Of a DNA stretch of 64,000 bases, positions 1 to 7,880 are shown piece after piece. A model generated the notes under the pieces. The model did not search any database, was not told the DNA's origin, and saw only the letters and a program-made list of their open reading frames with translations. Made by a program: the position numbers and the translations under genes. Source of the stretch: Ignavibacteriales bacterium. GTDB taxonomy: Bacteria > Bacteroidota > Ignavibacteria > UBA10030. Within the stretch, counting starts at the first letter, position 1. Each line of letters starts with the position of its first letter. The stretch is taken from contig JACPSI010000073.1 in assembly GCA_016193365.1 (NCBI GenBank), positions 1-64,000 on the forward strand. Reading direction: 5' to 3'.

Positions 1-25
1 AGCCGATTAGGTTCGAGGTCGCAGT

Positions 26-493
26 GTGAAGCTGATCATCATTGCAGCGCTCAGCCGCAATAGAGTGATCGGCAAAAACGGAAGAATCCCCTGGCACATC
101 TCGGAAGACCTCAAGCGCTTTAAGCGCATCACCACGGGTCACACAGTGCTCATGGGCCGGAAGACATACGAGTCCATGGGCAAACCGCTCGCCAATCGAA
201 GGAACGTTGTTCTGACGTCCATGACCATTCCGGGCGTTGAAACCTTTTCCTCTCTCGGAGAAGCTCTCCAGGGATTAGCTGGCCAGGAAAAAGTATTCGT
301 GATTGGAGGTGGGGAGCTTTTTGCCCAGGTTCTGGAAAGTGCCGATGAAATGCACCTCACCCTCGTGGACAAAGACGTCGAGGGCGACGCGTTCTTTCCG
401 CCTTTCGAACATCTTGTGGGTAAGGTTTTCAAAGAGGTGAGCGGGGAACAGGGTGATGGGTTTACGTTCGTTGATTACAAGAGAATATCTTGA
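26..493 (+). CDS. folA: Dihydrofolate reductase
   Basis: Reduces dihydrofolate to tetrahydrofolate with NADPH in the cytoplasm. The 155-residue length is normal for bacterial DHFR. Family signatures are present in order: the N-terminal strand IIAALSRNRVIG, the substrate site IPWHISEDLKRF with its conserved Asp, the NADPH-binding MGRKTYESMG, and the late glycine motif VIGGGELF. The start is a GTG; no in-frame ATG gives a complete N-terminus. A TAG at 8-10 may end an upstream gene that lies outside the window, but too little is visible to name it. It faces the next gene convergently. Identification is firm. Confidence 0.95.
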   Translation: MKLIIIAALSRNRVIGKNGRIPWHISEDLKRFKRITTGHTVLMGRKTYESMGKPLANRRNVVLTSMTIPGVETFSSLGEALQGLAGQEKVFVIGGGELFAQVLESADEMHLTLVDKDVEGDAFFPPFEHLVGKVFKEVSGEQGDGFTFVDYKRIS

Positions 494-567
494 CCGACGA
501 CCAGCCGGCGATCCATTAATCCCCGCCCGAACGACTGTAAAATGACCAGTATCGTTTGGTCGGGCCA

Positions 568-590
568 GCCCGCCTCGCGGTCTGGCGGGC
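568..590. repeat. GC-rich inverted repeat (REP-like hairpin)
   Basis: GCCCGCC at 568-574 pairs exactly with GGCGGGC at 584-590 around a 9-base loop. It lies between two convergent genes. No T-run follows on either strand, so it is a poor intrinsic terminator and looks more like an intergenic palindromic repeat. Confidence 0.5.
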
Positions 591-594
591 GGGC

Positions 595-618
595 AATAAT
601 CCAACAATCCAATAATCC
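595..618. repeat. Three tandem 8-base units (AATAATCC-type)
   Basis: Three consecutive octamers read AATAATCC, AACAATCC, AATAATCC. They directly follow the GC-rich hairpin and stop three bases before the stop codon of the convergent SDR gene. Function unknown. Confidence 0.6.
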
Positions 619-621
619 ATC

Positions 622-1413
622 TCAGTGTATTCCTCGCACTATTCCTCCGTCAACAAGCAAATTCACGCCGTTGATGTAGCTCGCCCGCTCTGACGCCAAG
701 AAAGCCACCACGCTCCCGATTTCGTCCGGTCTCCCTATGCGTTCAGCGGGGATTTGTTTCGCGGCATCCGCAAGATACTCCTCGAGAGTCATGTTCTTCT
801 GAACTGCCCGGCCGCGGTTGAGCTCTTCCTGGCGCTTCGTGAGAATATTTCCAGGACAAACCGTATTGACCGTAATATTGTATTTTGCGTACTGATTCGA
901 AAGAATTTTTGTGAGCCCATGAATGCCGGGCCGCAGAGAGACAGATAAGAGGAGTTCATTGAGAGGCTGCTTTGCGACAAAGGACGTGATCGTAATAATC
1001 CTGCCCCACTTCTGCTGAACCATCATCGGCAGGACTTCACGCGTCATCCGGACCATGCTCATCATCGTGAGGTTAAATCCTTTTTCCCACTCTGCGTCCG
1101 GCATGTCCAGAATTGTCCCCGTGGGAGGACCTCCGGCATTGTTGACGAGCACATCGACTGTTCCAAACTCCTTCTTCGCTTCGGCAACGAGGTTTTTGAT
1201 ATCGCCGGGATTCGCTACGTCAGCAACGACCGCCACGACGTGAGCTTTGGTTCTTGACCGAATTTCCATTGCGGCGTCATTAATTTCCTTCTTCCGCCTT
1301 GAACAGATGACGAGATGCGCTCCTTCTTCAGCGAGTGCAAGTGCGGAGGCTTTTCCCAAGCCTTCACTTGCTGCCGCCACGACAGCCACTTTGTCCTTAA
1401 GTCCCAAATCCAT
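622..1413 (-). CDS. Atypical short-chain dehydrogenase/reductase (beta-ketoacyl reductase-like)
   Basis: A 263-residue Rossmann protein of the SDR superfamily. NNAGG (91-95), the C-terminal VNTVCPGNI region and the final LLVDGG segment are classic. Two key sites deviate. The cofactor loop reads AAASEGLG (13-20) instead of TGxxxGxG. The Tyr and Lys expected 13 and 17 residues after Ser144 are Ser157 and Arg161. This matches the known 'BKR-like' SDR subgroup with an imperfect catalytic tetrad, so the reaction cannot be predicted. It is the last gene of a minus-strand set with a 34-base gap to the MarC gene. Family assignment is firm; function is open. Confidence 0.85.
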   Translation of the reverse strand: MDLGLKDKVAVVAAASEGLGKASALALAEEGAHLVICSRRKKEINDAAMEIRSRTKAHVVAVVADVANPGDIKNLVAEAKKEFGTVDVLVNNAGGPPTGTILDMPDAEWEKGFNLTMMSMVRMTREVLPMMVQQKWGRIITITSFVAKQPLNELLLSVSLRPGIHGLTKILSNQYAKYNITVNTVCPGNILTKRQEELNRGRAVQKNMTLEEYLADAAKQIPAERIGRPDEIGSVVAFLASERASYINGVNLLVDGGIVRGIH

Positions 1414-1447
1414 GGTTTCTTCTTGTTTAAGCGAGGACCGGCATTAC

Positions 1448-2041
1448 CTATTGAACTGCCATCATCCCAGTCAATCCTACTCGAATCATCATCACCGCTA
1501 TGGCAGCCATAAACAACGAAGCTACTTTTGAAAATACTCTCGCACCGCCTTTGCCAAGCACTTTGAAGACATACTTTGAATTCCTGAACACAATCCACAC
1601 AATCGCGAGATTCGCCATCAACGAGATAATCGCCACACCATACCCGTAGTTATCGACAAGGATCAGAATCGTTGTAAGCGCCGCCGGTCCGATGATGAGA
1701 GGGATGCCAATAGGCACGATGCCTACTGATGAATCCGGGTTGCGTTGTTTCTCGTGCGAAAAAATCAGATCGACAACCGAGAGAACCAGTAAAACGATAC
1801 CACCGCCGACACGAAAATCATTTTCCGTGATTCCCAGAAAACTAAAAATCAGCCTTCCGCCAAAAAGAAAAAGGAGTGAAACAGCCAGCGCTGTCAATGT
1901 CGCTTCACTCACAAGTTTGCTTCGTTGGGGTGGCTCAAGGCCATCGGTAAGAGAATGAAAAAGGGGAACAACGCCAAGAACATCAATTGCAACGAACAGC
2001 GGGATGAAGGAAAGTAGGAGTGAGTTGAAATCTATCGACAT
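1448..2041 (-). CDS. MarC/UPF0056 family inner-membrane protein
   Basis: A 197-residue, very hydrophobic protein with about six membrane segments. It matches the MarC (NAAT) family: an N-terminal segment with FIPLFVAIDVLGVVPLF, a central hydrophobic block around FRVGGGIVLLVLSVVDLIF, and the family-typical GIVPIGIPLIIGPAALTTI loop that begins the second half. MarC proteins were once linked to multiple antibiotic resistance, but their transported substrate is unsettled. The gene follows a small unknown gene after only three bases and precedes the SDR gene, suggesting one transcript. Confidence 0.88.
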   Translation of the reverse strand: MSIDFNSLLLSFIPLFVAIDVLGVVPLFHSLTDGLEPPQRSKLVSEATLTALAVSLLFLFGGRLIFSFLGITENDFRVGGGIVLLVLSVVDLIFSHEKQRNPDSSVGIVPIGIPLIIGPAALTTILILVDNYGYGVAIISLMANLAIVWIVFRNSKYVFKVLGKGGARVFSKVASLFMAAIAVMMIRVGLTGMMAVQ

Positions 2042-2044
2042 TCG

Positions 2045-2311
2045 TCAAACAAGCTTGACGCCGTGTTCTTCCAATCGTTTGGCAATGATTTTGTAGACTT
2101 CCCCGAGCGGCAATTCCGTCCTTGAGCCCGAGTTGATGACGGCTTGTTCGAGCGTTCCCGTTCGTTCTTTTAACCACGCCCAGACGTGATAGCCCAGACG
2201 GTTGCGGTCATTTGGCTCGCGCGTGGCTATATCGGAGACGACCTGATACGCAAGTTTTTCGATTGAATCGCTCGGATACTCTGCAACGGATGGAGGCGGT
2301 TTTGTTGTCAT
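2045..2311 (-). CDS. Small hypothetical protein (88 aa)
   Basis: I do not recognise this family. The protein is soluble, with no signal peptide or membrane segment, and has a proline-rich N-terminus followed by a region likely to form three or four helices. There are no cysteines and no obvious catalytic motif. It lies 3 bases upstream of the MarC gene on the same strand, and the tight spacing supports it being a real translated gene. It begins 78 bases downstream of the phosphatase gene. Confidence 0.6.
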   Translation of the reverse strand: MTTKPPPSVAEYPSDSIEKLAYQVVSDIATREPNDRNRLGYHVWAWLKERTGTLEQAVINSGSRTELPLGEVYKIIAKRLEEHGVKLV

Positions 2312-2389
2312 TTGACGAAACGTTCATGTTGTGAGTGATGTGAACGTGGTGAATATAGAAACTTTTGCATTGAGAGGAAAGCAGAAGGC

Positions 2390-4924
2390 TTATCTTCGCT
2401 TTCTCGGCTGTGGCGCCCCTTTGACCACAACCATGGTAAGGTCGTCATGCTGCTCCGAAGGTCCACGGAATTCCTCCACTGCTGTCAGGATCGTCTTCTG
2501 AAGAGCTGAGGCAGGAAGATTTCGTCGCGTTTTCACAAGGTCGGCGACCGCATCTTCGCCGAATTGCGACCCGTTTCCGTTCATCGCCTCTGTGAGCCCG
2601 TCTGTGTAGAAAAGGAAAAGGCTGTCAGGCGTAAGAGGTTTCACGATTTCCCGCAATTCGCTTTCAAAGACAGGACCCCGCTCCAACCCCAGGCCAATGC
2701 CCGGCGCATCGAGGTAATGCAGTTTACCGTTTGAACCTATGAGAGCCTTGTTGTGCCCTGCGCGACAAATGCGGACTTTTTTCTTTTGCAGGTCGAAAAG
2801 TGCAAGGATCATCGTGATAAACGACTTTCGCTCTATTCCGTCGAAAATTCTTCGATTGACGTGAATCAGCATTTCCTTGGGTGAGTTATACATATGTGCT
2901 GCGAGTTGGACCATTCCCTGGACTTTCGACATGTACAATGCGGCCGACATTCCCTTTCCCGAAACGTCCGCAACAACAACGAGAAGTTTCTTTGGAGTTA
3001 GTTGGATAAAATCGAAATAATCGCCGCCGACGGTTGTCGCCGGAATCGATATCCCTGCGATTTCAAGTCCCGGAAGCTCAGGGTTCTCTTTGGGTAACAA
3101 TCCTTCCTGAATTTTTCTTGCAAGTGTGATTTCTTCCTTGATCCGTTGCTTTTCAATCTCGGACTGGTGGAGGCGCGAGTTTTCAATTGCTACTGCAGCC
3201 TGGCTGGCCACCGTGGAAAGGAGGTCGATGTCTTCCTGCGAATAGACCTTTCCGGACATTTTTGGACCAACGTTAATCATCCCAATGAGTTGATCCTTTA
3301 GAAACATGGGGACGGAAAGGACAACGCCCGCTTTCAGAAGTTTTTCTTTGTCGTGCGTGTTTAACGCAACCGAATCCGGCTCCTCGGCAATGAGCGCAAA
3401 CGATTGAGGCCGCTGTGTCTGCCGCAGAACGGAAAGCAATCCCTTGTTCTCTTCCGTAAAAAGACAGCATTCCTGGTCGATGTTCATGCTCACGCAACCG
3501 AATTGCTCGTCACAAAGAATCACCGCGGCCTTTTCAATGTGCATGGTGTTTGAAATGCGATTCACCATGGAATGCAGGATCTGCTCAAGATTCATTTGCC
3601 GCGGAAGTTCACGGCTGAAATCAAGCAATGCCTTCTGATAATTCTGCCGCTCGCGATAAAAGAAAAGGTCGATTCCCTGTTGGATGCGTTGTTTCAGAGG
3701 GTCGAAGGTAAACGCAATCACTGCCAGCGCGACAAGATTGACTGCGCTGTTTTCTTCTGTGCCAAAGACATACGCGATGAAATTGCCGACTCCATAGACG
3801 ATGACGACATATAGCGCAGCAATGACAGCCGTGACGAGGCTGTAGAGAAGACTTTTTCGTATGACGACATCGATGTCCATAAGGCGATAGCGAAAAATCG
3901 AATAGCCGAAGAATATCGGGACAACAGGGATGAGGATTCCCGGCAACAACAGAATTGGCTTCAAGAAGAGTACAAAGGGATTCCAGGCGGCAATCAGGAG
4001 GCTGTAGGTGAACGCTACCCAGCCAATCGCTATGCCGATCAGAATCGGACGCAGTTGTCTTTGGCGGCTCTTGTCAATTTTTTTGAAGTAACTGTAAATG
4101 AATATCGCCAGCCCCACGAAGTAAAAGACATAGGAAATGAAGATTGAAGAACGAATAAGGATCACGGGTGCTTGAGCTCCGAGGCCATTGAAAGGAATGA
4201 ACGGCAGGCACAAGACAGCACCGGTGACGTAGAGAACCACACCAACCCATCGTTTATCGAGCTCCGCAAGGTGGACCGGAAAATGGAAAAACGTCCTTGT
4301 GAAAACCGACGGTCCAAAGAAATGAGCGACAAAGAAGCCCCCTGCTAGAACAAGAAGTTTCCACCGGGAGTCGACTAAGGGGTCCACGTTGATTGTGGAA
4401 AGGCCAAAGAACAACATCATGATAATACTGTAGCGCGCAAAGCGTCGTTGAATTTTCCCCTGTGGACGCGACATCACCACGACATATCCTACAACGAGAA
4501 AACCCAATCCCAAAAGGAACTGGGAGAGATATGGCATGTTGACCACACGGAGGATTTCGACTTTTGTTTCAAAAGTCTTATCCGCCCTTTGAACGAGGTA
4601 CGTCGCGAAATTCCCCGGGGTCACGGCATTAATTCTCTGCTGCGCCTCCTGACTTGTCTTGAATGGCGTCCCGTTGACATCAAGAAGCACATCGCCGTCC
4701 TTGATGCCTGCTTTGTCGGTCACACCGCCCGGAACGACATCGGTAATCAGAAGCCGACTGCCGGAGCCATCCAACGGTCTCCATGCGCATTGGTCATTAC
4801 CGATCGTTTTGAGAAACATGACGTCGGCAAAGTTCACCATGACAACGGCCAGAACTGCCAGCATGAGAAACGTATAGACTCCGCGAATACTCCTTGCAGA
4901 CATGCTTTCCAACGGGTTTTTCAT
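2390..4924 (-). CDS. PDZ - multi-TM - GAF - PP2C (SpoIIE-type) serine phosphatase
   Basis: An 844-residue membrane signalling protein. A first membrane helix (about 16-36) is followed by a PDZ domain (about 50-130) outside the membrane, with a typical GIKDGDVLLDVNGTPF carboxylate-loop region. About eight membrane helices (about 132-390) follow, then a cytoplasmic GAF domain (about 440-590), a short helical linker (EIEKQRIKEEITLARKIQEG) and a PP2C/SpoIIE phosphatase domain (about 625-835). The metal-binding aspartates are visible in GGDYFDF, VADVSGKGMSAAL, FYTDGLTEA and HDDLTMVVV. Such phosphatases usually act on anti-sigma-factor antagonists or other Ser/Thr-phosphoproteins. No partner kinase or STAS protein is nearby, so the target is unknown. 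It is probably monocistronic or heads the three-gene set downstream. Confidence 0.88.
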   Translation of the reverse strand: MKNPLESMSARSIRGVYTFLMLAVLAVVMVNFADVMFLKTIGNDQCAWRPLDGSGSRLLITDVVPGGVTDKAGIKDGDVLLDVNGTPFKTSQEAQQRINAVTPGNFATYLVQRADKTFETKVEILRVVNMPYLSQFLLGLGFLVVGYVVVMSRPQGKIQRRFARYSIIMMLFFGLSTINVDPLVDSRWKLLVLAGGFFVAHFFGPSVFTRTFFHFPVHLAELDKRWVGVVLYVTGAVLCLPFIPFNGLGAQAPVILIRSSIFISYVFYFVGLAIFIYSYFKKIDKSRQRQLRPILIGIAIGWVAFTYSLLIAAWNPFVLFLKPILLLPGILIPVVPIFFGYSIFRYRLMDIDVVIRKSLLYSLVTAVIAALYVVIVYGVGNFIAYVFGTEENSAVNLVALAVIAFTFDPLKQRIQQGIDLFFYRERQNYQKALLDFSRELPRQMNLEQILHSMVNRISNTMHIEKAAVILCDEQFGCVSMNIDQECCLFTEENKGLLSVLRQTQRPQSFALIAEEPDSVALNTHDKEKLLKAGVVLSVPMFLKDQLIGMINVGPKMSGKVYSQEDIDLLSTVASQAAVAIENSRLHQSEIEKQRIKEEITLARKIQEGLLPKENPELPGLEIAGISIPATTVGGDYFDFIQLTPKKLLVVVADVSGKGMSAALYMSKVQGMVQLAAHMYNSPKEMLIHVNRRIFDGIERKSFITMILALFDLQKKKVRICRAGHNKALIGSNGKLHYLDAPGIGLGLERGPVFESELREIVKPLTPDSLFLFYTDGLTEAMNGNGSQFGEDAVADLVKTRRNLPASALQKTILTAVEEFRGPSEQHDDLTMVVVKGAPQPRKRR

Positions 4925-4983
4925 GATTTCCTTGAATCAGGGATACTCAAAGATACGACTTTCAGCTGATTTCGTTTCACAAA

Positions 4984-7678
4984 CTACAACGGATAGCCGA
5001 TGCTGAAATAGGCAACGAACGGACCAAGGCTTAGTGGGTTGTCGAGGATTTCTTTGCGGAAAAAGAAGCTTCGCCCAATCGAGAATTCCGCCGACCCGAT
5101 GGGCGTGTCAAACGCAACCCCGATGCCAATGCCATGCAGGAAATCTACGATACGCATCTGTTCCGGCGTATCCCAAATTGCCCCGAGGTCATAACGCGCT
5201 TTCAAGTAGGTGTCAAAGAACAAACTGAAGGGACTCTGGTATGTGTATTCCAAGCTCGCAACAATCATCTGACGGCCGCGTGCATTGTCCTCCCGCAGAC
5301 CAAAAAAACTTTGCTGGCCACCCATGCTGAATTCCTCCGTCAACGGGGTCGTCTCATCGGCCACGCCGATCGTGATTTTCGGACGGAGAACATGACGGGG
5401 AAACAAGGTTTGATACTTTTCGTACTCAAACGACATTTTTGTAAAACCGATGGCGTCGGTCACTTTCACGAGCGCAGTCTCGTAGGTAAACTTCAGAAGC
5501 GCTCCGTCGTTCGGATACGGAAATTTATTTTGTGTATCGACCATCGTGCCAAACTTGATCGAAGAAATCTTGTATTGTTCGTTCTGAACCGGTTGATTGA
5601 AAATATTTGAGATTCGGTGATTCTCAAGGCGGCCTTCTATGGTGACGCTGCCCAAACGCTCAAGTTGCGTTCCAACGCTGAGCGACCCACCAACCCGGAG
5701 CTCCCGATACTCACCCACACGTAACCGATCCCAGCGCAGGAGGTCTCCGGCAAGCGAGGCATCATCTCCGTAGACATTGATGTCTCGGATCGCTGAGTAT
5801 CCCCTCAGATTCATCGTGAGATACGAATCAAATATTCGCGTTGCTTTGAATTCGGCGAGAAAACTCCGGTTCCGCGAACCGCCGAAGAATCGCACCCCCA
5901 ATTCGGCCCCAATGCCGAGCAAATTTTCATCCCGCACATCGATGGAAGGCTGAACGTTTCGTTCGTTGTCGATGCGAAGGCCAAGTCGAATGAGATCCGT
6001 GCTTCTCTCCCGCGCTTTGATTACCAGGACATTCTGGCCGTCCTGTCTCTTGACGCTGACCAGCACCTGTTCGAACAAACCGGTACCGTACACGTTTCGA
6101 ATCCCCTGCGCCACATTGTGAATCTGCAAAACGTGGCCGTCATGCACAGGCAATTCCCGCCAGATGACATAATCCCGCGTCTCCACCGTACCTTCGATCT
6201 CCTTGCGCGAGATTATTCCTTCATCCACGGTAATCTCCGCAACGCCGTTTGAGCGGTCAAAATCTACCTTCTGGATGTCTGCCAGGGAGTATCCGCTTTT
6301 GCGGTAAGCAGCCAGAACATGTTCCAGCGCGTTGCGCGTCTCCTGGCAATTTATTCTCTTTCCCAATAACGGAAGGAAAAAGTATCGGAGCGAGTCGACC
6401 GGGAGATGATAATTGCCGACGAACTGAACATTCTTCAAGACGGGATGGGGAACAGTCCGAACCTCAACGGCAGTCGATTCAAGTTCCTTGTGAACAACAA
6501 GCTCCACAGATTCGTACGATCCGCTCTGATACATCGACGTCACAGAAGCCTGCAGTTCCGATTCTGAAACCGATGGGCGGGACTCGAGCTGTTTCAACTC
6601 CGGCGGAAGATCGAATGGGCTCAGAAACCTGGGGTTTCTGAATTCCGTCGACTCGCCCGCTTTTTGTGCCTCTTGCCGTGCACGATGCTTCATCAGTATT
6701 TCCCCTATCGTGGAATCGGAGGCTTCCTCTCCTTGCCGTATGACCCAATCGAGATTTGTGAAATCTGATGAGAGGTGGTTGCCCAGTTCTGGCTTGATGA
6801 CGATATCTGCTTGTGTGAGCGCCCTTTTGTTCGATTCCTGCATCATAATACCCATCAGCTGGTCGGCAAACTCCCAGGGCGCATTCAGCTTGCTTGGCGG
6901 CCTGAGCGGGCTCGTAAGGTCGACAGCCACAACGACGTCGGCGCCCCACTGTCTGGCAACGTCTACGGGGATATTGGACACAAGGCCGCCATCCAGCAAC
7001 TCGAGGGTGGCTTGCCCTCATAGCCTCGGTCAGATCTCCGTCTTCAATCACGATCCTTTTCCCGGAGATGAGGTCGGTGGTCACGGCTCTGTACGCAATT
7101 TTCAACTGGTCGAATGACGGTTCAGGATGATAGAGGCCCTGAAGCGTAAGAATGTTCAGATAATTTGTCAGTCTCTGGCCCGTGGAAAACGCGGAAGGAA
7201 TGATGGGTTCAAAACCGTTGAAGCGGAGGACAAGGACGCTTCGCTCCCGTACGATTTTTTGGTCCAGGAACATCTCGCTGCGTCGGGAGTCTTCCGTGAA
7301 ACTCAGCACTTCGTCCCAATTTGTTGAGTCGACCAGGCTTTTGAGTTGAGATGTCGAATAACCAGCCGCGTACAGCCCGCCGATAACACTGCCGATACTC
7401 GTTCCGACAATGAAATCAATCGGAATATTGTTTTTTTCAAAGGAACGGAAAACGCCGACGGCGGCGACGCCGCGTGCACCGCCGCCGCTTAGGACGACAG
7501 CAATTTTTGGACGTTTCACCTCATACGAGTTTACAATATTGGGAAACTTTTCGCGTGTCCCCGTAAAAACGGGTTGAATGGTGAAGACGCGATTTGTTTT
7601 TCCGTCCGAAGATTGCGCGGTCAACTGCGGCGAGAATAACAACCACAGAAAGGGCAAGATGTAAAGCAGTCGGTTCAT
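4984..7678 (-). pseudogene. Patatin-like phospholipase - POTRA - Omp85 barrel fusion, broken by a frame-changing deletion
   Basis: Two overlapping reading frames together make one type Vd-like (PlpD-type) outer-membrane protein. The first starts at ATG 7678 with a signal peptide ending near TAQSS. It carries the patatin oxyanion motif SGGGARG and the nucleophile motif GTSIGS, and runs to EAMRAS at about 7010. The catalytic Asp motif [16 protein letters not shown] continues in another frame from about 7008. POTRA-like repeats and an Omp85 barrel follow, ending FSIGYPL. Family members have about 14-16 residues between AMRAS and the DGG motif; only ten bases remain here. So roughly 38-40 bases appear to be missing, rather than one base slipped. 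Ser and Asp of the dyad are on different frames, so no functional lipase can be made as written. This could be true inactivation or an assembly deletion. Confidence 0.85.
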
Positions 7679-7880
7679 TGCAGCAAGAAAATTACCGAAA
7701 TATGTCCCGAATATCAACGCAACGCTCGCCTTGCTATTCGTGACATTGCAGGCTATCTTCATTCATACAATGCATGGCTCTTTGCTCCAAACACTGCAAC
7801 GCTTTGCTCGCCGGTTCCTGAAATGACAAACAATTTCGACGGAGGGGCAAAAGCCGGGAGTTTCTGATAGCGGTCATTCT

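Noticed and set aside
7000-7012. Programmed ribosomal frameshift in the patatin gene
   Set aside because: There is no slippery heptamer at the junction, and conserved residues are missing rather than merely out of frame.
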